Position numbers and translations under genes: made by a program
From: CAZSHX01 sp964606895
GTDB taxonomy: Bacteria > Bacteroidota > Ignavibacteria > Kapaibacteriales > UBA2268
Length of the DNA: 64,000 bases
Assembly: GCA_964606895.1 (NCBI GenBank)
Contig: CAZSHX010000002.1
Span: forward strand, 52,370-116,369
Direction: 5' to 3'
In this document: positions 9,189-17,141 of the stretch, piece by piece
Layout of the letters: every line of letters starts with the position of its first letter
Numbering within the stretch: the stretch's first letter is position 1
Notes under the pieces: model-generated
Databases searched by the model: none
Told to the model about the DNA's origin: nothing
What the model saw: the letters and a program-made list of their open reading frames with translations, nothing else

Positions 9189-9579
9189 ATTGTCCCTTGT
9201 AAATTTGTTTTAGAAAATTACTAATTTATCATTGTACCAATCTGATTGCAATTTTTGAAATTTCGAATAGTTTATTGTAAAACCGCAATAAAACTTAATC
9301 CCAATAAATTTTCAAATTGAAATCCTACTAATTTACCTATATATTAGCAGTTTTGCAATATAAAATCAATTTATATTTTCGGAATCGGTTGGTTTTTCTT
9401 TGGCAAAATATCTGTCCAAATAAGTTATATTTGTAGTTTATAAAAATTGGAACGATATTCTGTAAGGCTAAAGTTGAGAAAATAATTTGAACTGTAACGA
9501 AGAAGAAATATCATCAGAATTAAATTCAATGTTCTTATAATTGGTCTTTTTGTTAATCACTATGATAATAACGAGTTAA
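9189..9579. other. Intergenic region with promoter for the HA-array gene
   Basis: 391 bp, AT-rich. It holds the promoter at 9399-9433 and a ~145-nt leader before the gene at 9580. No other feature seen. Confidence 0.5.
9399..9433 (+). promoter_or_regulatory. Bacteroidota-type promoter, near-duplicate of 3434-3468
   Basis: TTTG at 9399-9402 and TATATTTG at 9426-9433 with 23-bp spacing: the full -33/-7 consensus of the Bacteroidota housekeeping sigma factor. The spacer shares AAAATATCTG and AAATAAGT with the promoter before 3483, and the following TAGTTT is also shared. Confidence 0.8.
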
Positions 9580-10881
9580 ATGCCAATAGTAGTTAAAAGA
9601 AATAGAAGAAGAGTATATGAGGCTTGGGAAGAAACCGCTCATGAAAAGTGGGACAGTAAATGGCTCAACAAATACAGTCTTCTTTTAGAATTTACTAAGA
9701 AATTCGGGCATCAGAGATTTCCTTGTGACGAAACAAGTCCAAACTATAAATCCGAGTATGCTAAGTTACATAAATGGGCTGTAAATCAAAGATGGTATTA
9801 CCGCCAAGGTAAACTTGCTGACTGGCGATATAATATGCTTATTAAAGCAGGTTTCTTATTCGAGCCATTAGAAACTTATTGGAGAACTAATTATGATAAT
9901 CTGGTTAAGTTTAAAATTAAGAACAGCCATTGCAATGTTTCAAAATTTGATTCCGAAAATTTAAGATTAGGCAAATGGATTGGCGAGCAGAGGTATCATA
10001 AAAAAAGGCTTTCTCCTGAAAAAATTAATTTGCTTGACGACCTCGGTTTTGATTGGGGAATAAAAAGAAATAAATGGGATGATATGTACGAATGGCTCAA
10101 GAATTATCATCTTGAAAATGGAGTTGCCTACGTTCAAAGAGATATGTCTGAAGGTTATTCAGCAAACGAACTAAATAGATTGAATCGTTGGTGCTGTAAG
10201 CAGATTTGGTATTACAATCGAGCGATGCTTTCACCGGATAAATGTAAACTGCTTCAGGATATTAATTTTGATTTCAATCATAAAGAAAATATTATCAAAA
10301 ATAATTGGGACACCAACTTTAGAAAGCTTATTCAGTTTCAAAAAGAATATGGACATTTCAATGTACCTATAAGGTGGGAGAAAGATAGGTTGCTGGCATT
10401 TTGGGTACAAAGGCAAAGAGTCTATAAAAACAAATTAACCGATAAACAAAGGCAAAAATTAGACGCAATAGGGTTCTCATGGAGCTATATTGACGACCAT
10501 TGGGAAAGAAATTATGAAAAATTGTTAAACTATATCATTGAGAATGGGCATTGTAAAGTCTTTCCATCTCATGATAAAAAACTCTACAATTGGGTTCACT
10601 ACATGAGGAAAGTTAAAAAAGGTTTGTTAAACTTTCAATTAAGTGAAGAACAAATTGGAAAGCTTGATGAAATTGGTTTTGTTTGGGAACCTCATGATAC
10701 ATTATGGGAGGAGCGATACGCAGAACTTAAAATCTACAAAAATGAACATGGGCATTGCAGAATTAAATTGAATGATGATAAGCGTTTATACATCTGGTGC
10801 CGAAGCCAAAGATATGGTAAGGACAAGCTGGATAAAGATAGAATTAAACGATTAAATAAAATCGGCTTTCCTTGGGGTTAA
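9580..10881 (+). CDS. Protein made of six helicase-associated (HA) domains
   Basis: The whole protein after residue ~20 is a tandem array of six ~65-residue HA domains (Pfam PF03457): W-x(4)-Y-x(2)-L-x(2)-F/Y...GHxxV/F...L..W...QR..Y...LS..R...LD.IGF.W. Clear examples are NWDTNFRKLIQFQKEYGH and the closing units LDAIGFSW, LDEIGFVW, LNKIGFPWG. HA domains usually sit at the C-terminus of plasmid- or phage-type superfamily II helicases and are thought to bind nucleic acid. Here there is no helicase domain at all, and no nuclease. A standalone array may act as a DNA-binding adaptor. It converges with the RNB-dsRBD gene, 31 bp away. Confidence 0.85.
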   Translation: MPIVVKRNRRRVYEAWEETAHEKWDSKWLNKYSLLLEFTKKFGHQRFPCDETSPNYKSEYAKLHKWAVNQRWYYRQGKLADWRYNMLIKAGFLFEPLETYWRTNYDNLVKFKIKNSHCNVSKFDSENLRLGKWIGEQRYHKKRLSPEKINLLDDLGFDWGIKRNKWDDMYEWLKNYHLENGVAYVQRDMSEGYSANELNRLNRWCCKQIWYYNRAMLSPDKCKLLQDINFDFNHKENIIKNNWDTNFRKLIQFQKEYGHFNVPIRWEKDRLLAFWVQRQRVYKNKLTDKQRQKLDAIGFSWSYIDDHWERNYEKLLNYIIENGHCKVFPSHDKKLYNWVHYMRKVKKGLLNFQLSEEQIGKLDEIGFVWEPHDTLWEERYAELKIYKNEHGHCRIKLNDDKRLYIWCRSQRYGKDKLDKDRIKRLNKIGFPWG

Positions 10882-10912
10882 TCTGGCATCTAACTTCTAA
10901 CGATACTAATCA

Positions 10913-13249
10913 CTATCCCAGTAACTCCATGAACGGTTGATTCTTAACTGTGAATCTGCTTTCTTTTTCAGACTTCAATCGCTTTATCTCTGAAATACAA
11001 ATACCTGATGTAACATGCTTTGCTATTTTTTTAGTTTCACCTGTCCCAGTGAACACATAATCCTGATGGTTCCAATGGATTGTAAGAATACACTCAAAAG
11101 TTGGTCTATGCTGACTTCCTACCTGTTTGTATTCGAATAACGGCTCATCAATCTTCATTGTTGCACACATCTCAAATAATTTTCCAACATTGTTTTCAAT
11201 TTCCGAGTCATCAAAGGTTAGTTCTGTAGTTTCTAAAAGTTTAAGTTCCTTGATTTTATCAATGATTTTTTTTGAAACTTCCTGCTTTGCCGATTTTTTG
11301 GTTTTTGATACCGCCTGTTCTTCAATAATAGCATCTGGGGTTATAAGTTTGCCAACACAAATAATGACTGGACTATTAGTCATCCCCTTCAAGGTAAAAT
11401 CATAAATTGGAGCACTCCATTTCTTGTTTTGATTAGTGATTTCTAATAATTGTCCTATATAGTTATCTTCAAAAGTAGTAGGAGTCTGAATGTTTTGCGA
11501 AAGCAGGTTCTGATAATCCCTTAAGTCTAAAGGTTCTTCAACACTTTTATCCTCAAGAATATCCTTCCGTCCTTTGGAACTTAATTCTTTATCAATGAAA
11601 AACATATCAGTATCAGCAGATTGATTGTCCGTACTGTCAGTCTCAGAATCCAAAGGGCTATAATTTTTTTCGGGTTCAGGAATCTCAAGTATCAGACAAA
11701 GGAATCTAATCACAGAATTGTAAACGGCTTCTTTCTTCCGAACACCTTCCGAGTAATCTGGAGTATCATAATCTTGGTTATCAAAACTACCTGAAGTTTT
11801 GGCAGAGAAGATATTATCAGTTTGATTTGTCAGAATATTGAGATTCTCAAGCCGATTGTTCTGCTTGAGCAAATTGAGTAATTGAAGCCCATCTTCCTTT
11901 CTTTCATGAACACTTTTCATGGCTTCATTCCTCATTGCTAACCATTGAGGGCTTGTCTTTGGTGTTTGAAAGAAAATGATATAAAGCATGTTCAAATCAA
12001 CTTGTTTAAATTCAAATTTGGTTTGTAAAGCCGAAACCAGATTTTCGGGAATTTCATCGGATGCAGATGCGGCTTTCAATACTTTCTCAAAAACTGACTG
12101 TTCCATCTTTGCTAATTGAATCTGATTGGATTTTTCCAATTTTTCAGTAGCTATTCTTTTTGAGGCATCCTTTAGCTTCTGGGACTTCTCGTCCTTATGT
12201 TCCGTGATTATTCTGTTTATGTCCTTGGACAGGAAAGAGAGTTTATTGAAAGTAAACGGCAGTTTTGCCTGATGGATATATGACTTTATCAGCATGTGAT
12301 TGATTAAATCAACAACCCTTCGAATTGGAGATGTGACATGAGCATAAGCTGGTAAGTTCAAACCATAATGTCCTGTAAGATAGGGGCTGTAGTCTGCTCT
12401 GTTGAACCAAAGACTACTCCTGCCACTCAGGGCTTCCATATACTGAGGATTAAGTATGGCGGTATTATATTGTTCGAGAATTTCATTTCTCGTTGGAGCA
12501 TTCATCTTTGCAGTATGGTTCCTGAATAGTAATGGTACATTATTTTCAGCAAAGAACCAGGCAATAGTTTTATTTGCCAGTATCATGAACTCTTGAATTA
12601 CTATATGGCTTAAATGAGTTGAGCCTTTTGGTAGTGGTAATATATTTCCTTCTTCATTTGTATATACCCCGTTTTTCAAGTCATATAAAGCCAGAGCACC
12701 ATTCTGTCTTCTTTTATCCAAAAGCATGTAAGCCAATTTCCCCATGTCTTGAAACAATTCATAGTCAGGGTCATCGGGATTATTGCTTTCGATATTATCG
12801 AACTCATCATAATTAAGTCTTCGAATGTTCAGAAAAGTATTTTCCTTCATCTCAAAATTTGAAACATCTCCTTCAGGTGTGATAAGCATTTCAAAAGTAA
12901 TAACTGGGCGTAAACAATTTGGCACCAGACTGAGTTCATCTTCTGATAACCTTCTCGGCAACATAGGTATATTTGAATTTGCCAAATAAATTGTTTCGGC
13001 TTTTTCCAAAGACTTGAAAAAGAGGTTGGATTCAGAAGTGACGACCGATGATACATCGGATATTGAAACTGCAAGCAAAAAGTCATCTCCTGATTTGGAA
13101 AGGAAAATTCCGTCATCCAAATCTTTAGATGTTTCACCATCAATAGTATAGCCCTTAACAATAGGTTTGTCCGCTGTTGTCTGGACACTATTCTGGTTTG
13201 AATTATTTGCTTGTTCGTTGTCTTTAATCATTTCATTCCAAAAATCCAT
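10913..13249 (-). CDS. RNB-domain 3'-5' exoribonuclease with two C-terminal dsRNA-binding domains
   Basis: Residues ~30-350 are an RNB (RNase II/R) catalytic domain: IDGETSKDLDD carries D37, D43, D45 and D46, with the same spacing as the four catalytic Asp of E. coli RNase II (201/207/209/210), and HVTSPIRR at 304-311 is the conserved RNB signature. Residues ~350-390 look coiled-coil; ~390-590 is an unrecognised, partly acidic linker. Residues ~595-670 (NYIGQLLEITNQ...SKTKKSAKQEV) and ~685-757 (NNVGKLFEMCATM...GETKKIAKHV) are two dsRBDs with their conserved KK-x-AK helices. The cold-shock and S1 domains of RNase R are absent. Likely a cytoplasmic RNase that captures structured or double-stranded RNA. 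Phage or mobile-element RNA would be a plausible target but is inference. Confidence 0.85.
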   Translation of the reverse strand: MDFWNEMIKDNEQANNSNQNSVQTTADKPIVKGYTIDGETSKDLDDGIFLSKSGDDFLLAVSISDVSSVVTSESNLFFKSLEKAETIYLANSNIPMLPRRLSEDELSLVPNCLRPVITFEMLITPEGDVSNFEMKENTFLNIRRLNYDEFDNIESNNPDDPDYELFQDMGKLAYMLLDKRRQNGALALYDLKNGVYTNEEGNILPLPKGSTHLSHIVIQEFMILANKTIAWFFAENNVPLLFRNHTAKMNAPTRNEILEQYNTAILNPQYMEALSGRSSLWFNRADYSPYLTGHYGLNLPAYAHVTSPIRRVVDLINHMLIKSYIHQAKLPFTFNKLSFLSKDINRIITEHKDEKSQKLKDASKRIATEKLEKSNQIQLAKMEQSVFEKVLKAASASDEIPENLVSALQTKFEFKQVDLNMLYIIFFQTPKTSPQWLAMRNEAMKSVHERKEDGLQLLNLLKQNNRLENLNILTNQTDNIFSAKTSGSFDNQDYDTPDYSEGVRKKEAVYNSVIRFLCLILEIPEPEKNYSPLDSETDSTDNQSADTDMFFIDKELSSKGRKDILEDKSVEEPLDLRDYQNLLSQNIQTPTTFEDNYIGQLLEITNQNKKWSAPIYDFTLKGMTNSPVIICVGKLITPDAIIEEQAVSKTKKSAKQEVSKKIIDKIKELKLLETTELTFDDSEIENNVGKLFEMCATMKIDEPLFEYKQVGSQHRPTFECILTIHWNHQDYVFTGTGETKKIAKHVTSGICISEIKRLKSEKESRFTVKNQPFMELLG

Positions 13250-13701
13250 TTTTGAAGTTTATAAATTATCAACAATCTCGGTATTATCAAAATTAAATTT
13301 TAAAAATTAAAATATTCTCATCAAATTTTATCAATAGCCTCAATTTCAACGAAGTCCGAAATTTTATCCTTAATGCAAAGTGGCAGAAACAACATTTACA
13401 ATGCGAAGGATAATCTGTCTATACTAAGACCACATCCGTTTATTAACCAAGCCTACAAATAATATGTTCAAAGGTCTCACCAAACTCCAAAGCTTAGACT
13501 CAAAAAAAATCGGGTTTTCAAAGGGATTAAAGTCAAATATCTGTCAACGATTATTGATTGTAACCCCTTTATTAGTAATTGTTCAAAATCTCATACCAAC
13601 TCTTGGTTCTCTGGCTTGAGAAGCTTGGTATTAATAAAAAACCGGTTTTCCTCGAACTAATAAGAACACAAGCTGTGAATTATTTGCAACCAATGAAATT
13701 A
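13250..13701. other. Intergenic region, nothing identified
   Basis: 452 bp between two minus-strand genes. AT-rich, no convincing coding frame, RNA or repeat. It must hold the promoter of the RNB-dsRBD gene, but I see no clear TAnnTTTG on the minus strand close to 13249. Confidence 0.4.
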
Positions 13702-14631
13702 TTATTCTGTGTTGTTCCTATTCTGTTTATCTTTATTACCTTCTTCGAGATACTCGAGCGTATTATGAAGTTCCGTAACCATATCGGACTTTATTACTTG
13801 CCTTAAACATCCCATAACAGAATTAAATGTCTCGTATTTGCAATTATCTACATTATCTATTTTTGCTCTCAATTCTCGCTCCCATATTTCCTTAAAAACA
13901 ATTCGAAAGGTATTACATATTAGGGATTCATCAATTGGGCTTAACTGGTGCTCCATATTAGCAAGTATTCCGTTGTGTTCCTTAATATAAGAATTAAGAG
14001 AAAAAATACCAGATTTCACACTTTTATCATTTTTTTTAGAAAATGTAACTGCACTTGCGTTAGCAACCTCATTTATATTCTTTTTTGGATTAGTATTTTG
14101 ATTAACGTTTGAATTAAAATTAAGATTAGTATTATTCGAGGGTGTATAATGATTCATGATAGGGTCTTCATAGAGTCTATCGAAATCTGTCTGTTGCCAA
14201 TGTAATATAGCTTCCAACTGATTTTTACTACGTAACAAATCTAAAACATTTGTTTGTCCAGAAAATAATCCATCAGGTAGATTTTCAAAAATAGTCTGGA
14301 TTCCTTTCTCCAGATTCATATTTATGTTACCATTCTTAACAACAGCTTGATGCTTTATGAAATTAATAATGACGACATGATTTTTAATATGGAAGACCTT
14401 CTTATCCGTAGCCAATCTTTTAAAGCCGGATTCAACATCTGCTATTGATAATTTACTTAAATTTGATATATCACGTAAGCTTATTTCAAAAATTCCGGCA
14501 ATAGAAGATTTCGGACAGGTTAAAAGGAATATAAATAATCTGTCAGTAACAATATCTAACTCTTGAAACCAAGGGTCATTCCATAAATCGGTATTTATAT
14601 AACGATTTTTACCTTTTTTACTATTTTTCAT
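13702..14631 (-). CDS. Phage/plasmid-type replication protein (DnaD-like or replisome organiser N-terminus)
   Basis: The N-terminal ~115 residues (RYINTDLWNDPWFQEL, then TDRLFIFLLTCP, ISLRDISNLSKLS) have the form of the winged-helix domain found in phage replisome organisers and DnaD-like helicase loaders: a statement of a target size, a helix-turn-helix and a beta-wing ending near VVIINFIKHQ. Residues ~150-200 are a low-complexity Asn-rich linker, and the C-terminal ~100 residues are helical and unrecognised. Such proteins load replicative helicase on mobile-element origins. Together with the two small genes upstream (15002-15559) it suggests a decayed prophage or plasmid segment, next to the 5' tRNA-Lys fragment at 16056-16094. 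Confidence 0.6.
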   Translation of the reverse strand: MKNSKKGKNRYINTDLWNDPWFQELDIVTDRLFIFLLTCPKSSIAGIFEISLRDISNLSKLSIADVESGFKRLATDKKVFHIKNHVVIINFIKHQAVVKNGNINMNLEKGIQTIFENLPDGLFSGQTNVLDLLRSKNQLEAILHWQQTDFDRLYEDPIMNHYTPSNNTNLNFNSNVNQNTNPKKNINEVANASAVTFSKKNDKSVKSGIFSLNSYIKEHNGILANMEHQLSPIDESLICNTFRIVFKEIWERELRAKIDNVDNCKYETFNSVMGCLRQVIKSDMVTELHNTLEYLEEGNKDKQNRNNTE

Positions 14632-15001
14632 ATTTTATTGTATTTTAGTTTAGAAAAAATTATTTGTAGCAGATTGTTTATTTTTTTCTGCTATCATTCA
14701 GTTCTTGTTTCTGGATGATACATAACATATCATCTCGACTGACTGTGTTACTGCTCAAGTTGTTTGTGACTGATAACAGCTATCAAGTTCCATTAATATT
14801 TACCTTTCAAATGATTGAGAAGATTTATATTTTCATTGGTCGTCATTGCAATCAGTTTTCGGGTGAACACGATAATTAATAATACACTTAAAAACAGATT
14901 GAGCTACGAAGATTTTCATTAAAGCAGTTATTGACCTCAGTTGAAGAAAAAAACTCCTATTTTCACCATTTCTTCGATTATGGATTTCAATACATTAAAA
15001 A
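14632..15001. other. Intergenic region, nothing identified
   Basis: 370 bp, AT-rich, between two minus-strand genes. I see no supported gene or RNA. Confidence 0.4.
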
Positions 15002-15226
15002 TTAACGGTTCAACCGAATATTTCCTCTTAACATCCAGTATTTCAGGACTTGGGATTCATGTCCACTTTCTTTTTCAAAATCGTTCAAATGTTTAACCAT
15101 CATTAAGGAACAAAGACTTGCTTTTGTGGTCAGAGTAACTTGACTCGAACGAAGAGTGACCGGGAGTAGTCCCGGGCACTGCATCGAAATCATAAAGAAG
15201 AATAATCCTATTGTACGGTGTTTCAT
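15002..15226 (-). CDS. Possible small hypothetical protein, mobile-element context
   Basis: 74 codons beginning MKHRTIGLFFFM, starting only 4 bp after the stop of the upstream gene 15230-15559, so the two would be co-transcribed. The C-terminal half (LNDFEKESGHESQVLKYWML) looks like real coding sequence. The N-terminal half is less convincing and includes a GC-rich CCCGGG-containing stretch, so a frameshifted or decayed gene is possible. No family recognised. Confidence 0.4.
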   Translation of the reverse strand: MKHRTIGLFFFMISMQCPGLLPVTLRSSQVTLTTKASLCSLMMVKHLNDFEKESGHESQVLKYWMLRGNIRLNR

Positions 15227-15229
15227 GTG

Positions 15230-15559
15230 TTAAGCGGATATAATCTCTGCCATTTTCACCTCAGAGAAATATTGATATTTATTTAGAATAGCGGTAATAT
15301 CCGAATTTACTTTTTCCAAATCGGTGGCACCATCGAGCATTTTTCTAATTTGCTTAATGATTTTGAAATATTCATTATGAGTTGCGGCTAAAGTTCGGTA
15401 ATGAGTAACCAATTCGGCAAGTTCGGCTAAGTTGCCGTCAAATTGGTTGACTGTATCTTTATGTTTTTTCTGGGTTGTCGGTGAAAAAACAAAGCCTTTC
15501 GTGGTGACAGGATACCTGTTACCAAATTCTGTTTGAGGAAGGGTTTTCATAATTTTCAT
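15230..15559 (-). CDS. Small hypothetical protein, mobile-element context
   Basis: 109 codons. After a short polar N-terminus (TLPQTEFGNRYPVTTKGF) the protein is helical, with NLAELAELVTHYRTLA and KIIKQIRKMLDG segments suggestive of a coiled coil. No TM segment or known motif. First gene of a likely two- or three-gene minus-strand unit leading to the replication protein at 13702-14631. Confidence 0.55.
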   Translation of the reverse strand: MKIMKTLPQTEFGNRYPVTTKGFVFSPTTQKKHKDTVNQFDGNLAELAELVTHYRTLAATHNEYFKIIKQIRKMLDGATDLEKVNSDITAILNKYQYFSEVKMAEIISA

Positions 15560-16055
15560 ATTTTTAATTAATAAATACTTTGTTGAGAAGATTTATTGAT
15601 TTGTTCAGATGGTAGGTGGAGATGGTATGATAATTTGCTTTGAGGGTTTGGGGGAGATGGGTTTTATGATTTGCCGGGAAGTTTGGTCACAGATATTATT
15701 ATCTGGAATCACCAACATTCCCAATAATCAAATTGAAATTTCTTTACTTACCAGCCAGCCCAAAAAGCGTATCTACATTTCACATCTAACCAAGGAATAA
15801 ATTCAACGACTCAACTTTTGATGTTAAATCAGGGTTATTTTGCCTAATGCACGATGTGAAAGAATTGGGTATTTTATCTTTTAAAAGTGAATTCAAATGT
15901 CAGAAGCCCTATTAACTCAACAATACCTGAAATCACCCTACTGATAAGCATTTACAGACATTTTGCAATTTTGAATTTTAAGAAAACGTCCCAATTCCGT
16001 CCCAAGAGACATAGTGACTGAGTGTACATGCGGGTTGTTGAGGTGTGGGCATCTT

Positions 16056-16094
16056 ATTAAGAGTCAGATGCTCTACCAACTGAGCTAAAGAAGC
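16056..16094 (-). pseudogene. 5' fragment of a tRNA-Lys (CTT) gene
   Basis: Reading the minus strand from 16094: GCTTCTTTAGCTCAG, TTGGTAGAGCATCTGA, then CTCTTAA, i.e. the acceptor 5' strand, full D-arm, anticodon 5' strand and a loop with anticodon CTT. After the loop the sequence departs: no TTCGA T-loop and no AAGAAGC to close the acceptor stem. The 3' half is therefore missing. This is a typical scar of integration into or recombination at a tRNA gene. Confidence 0.75.
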
Positions 16095-16581
16095 AAGTTA
16101 TTTTGTCGTAATACCTGTTATTATTCACGTTTTGTTCTTGTATTACAAAACCACATAATCCCGAGATATATTGATTAAAGACAAATTCAAATGGTGTTCA
16201 ATCATTTTTTTTTAATGAATGAACAAATCAAATTTAATCACTCATTTATTTCTTTTATAATTTTTGAAAACATTTACAATTCAATTGAAATACTCTGTGT
16301 TTCTTTTTTAAATAATTGTTTTCTCAATTGTCATTTTTTATATCTCCAAATTTATCATTTTTTTTTGAATTGACAAGAATATTTTTAGTGACAAAGACAT
16401 TTGCAAGTGAGCAAATTTTGAAATTCTTAAATAAATTATATTTAATTCTAACTGATTAGCTCGTTTGAAGAATTTGCCCTAAGTTCAAACTATAACATCT
16501 ATTTTCTCTAAAATGAATCTATTTCAAATCTTGCATTTTATTTTTTTTATAAAAAATGCAGCACAATATCACCTTAACTCT

Positions 16582-16655
16582 TTGATATTATTTCAAATAA
16601 CGAGACTTCAGCCGTTGCATCATTGTGCTGAAAAAGATGCAAAGATGCAATTTTG
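16582..16655. repeat. Diverged direct repeat, copy 1
   Basis: TTGATATTATTT-AAATAACGA, then GTTGCATCATTG and AAAAAGATGCAAAGATGCAATT, shared with 16927-16997 in the same order and orientation, 345 bp apart. TTGCATC and GATGCAA within each copy can pair as a hairpin. Confidence 0.6.
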
Positions 16656-16926
16656 GTTGTTTTTTCATTCTTCTGATTCCCAGCGGGAATCGATATTTGT
16701 AACAAATCGAACCCCAAAGATTTCTTAACCTTGTAGAGGTTAAATATGAAAAACGACGACAAATGTTCGTTCTACTATATAATCTCTACGAGATAAAAAT
16801 CCGTCGGGGTGGTTCGCAGTTACCAATGTTTATTCCCTACGCGAAACTGGATTTATCATCTTCAAAATTGCATTGCATCATCAAAATTAATTATGCAGAA
16901 GATGCAATTACTTATCGTCTAACATA

Positions 16927-16997
16927 TTGATATTATTTAAAATAACGATATTTTTGCAGTTGCATCATTGCATGCAAAAAGATGCAAAGATGCAATT
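16927..16997. repeat. Diverged direct repeat, copy 2
   Basis: Second copy of the repeat at 16582-16655; the ends are well conserved and the centre less so. No gene overlaps either copy. Confidence 0.6.
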
Positions 16998-17141
16998 CTT
17001 ATCGCCCTCTCCAAGAATGGAGACGGTCGTGGTGAGGTTAACTAACACTTTCAATGAACGAGTACAATAAGATTAAACGAAATAATAGATTAATTATTGC
17101 TATGGAAATGGGGTATATTTATACTTACAGAAAAATTAATT

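Larger units (their letters stand above)
15560..17141. other. Large gene-poor region
   Basis: About 1.6 kb with no supported protein gene on either strand. It contains the 5' tRNA-Lys fragment (16056-16094), two diverged direct repeats rich in GATGCA (16582-16655 and 16927-16997) and small palindromes between them, such as GATTCCC-agc-GGGAATC and TTAACCT-tgtag-AGGTTAA around 16675-16744. It looks like a mobile-element junction. Confidence 0.6.

Noticed and set aside
13579..13806. Plus-strand frame overlapping the end of the replication protein
   Set aside because: Overlaps a better gene on the other strand and lacks a start signal.
15609..15800. 63-codon plus-strand frame in the gene-poor region
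   Set aside because: Odd composition, no ribosome-binding site and no resemblance to a protein family; likely chance.
16191..16373. Phe/Asn/Ile-rich plus-strand frame
   Set aside because: Composition follows directly from the AT-rich DNA; no start signal.
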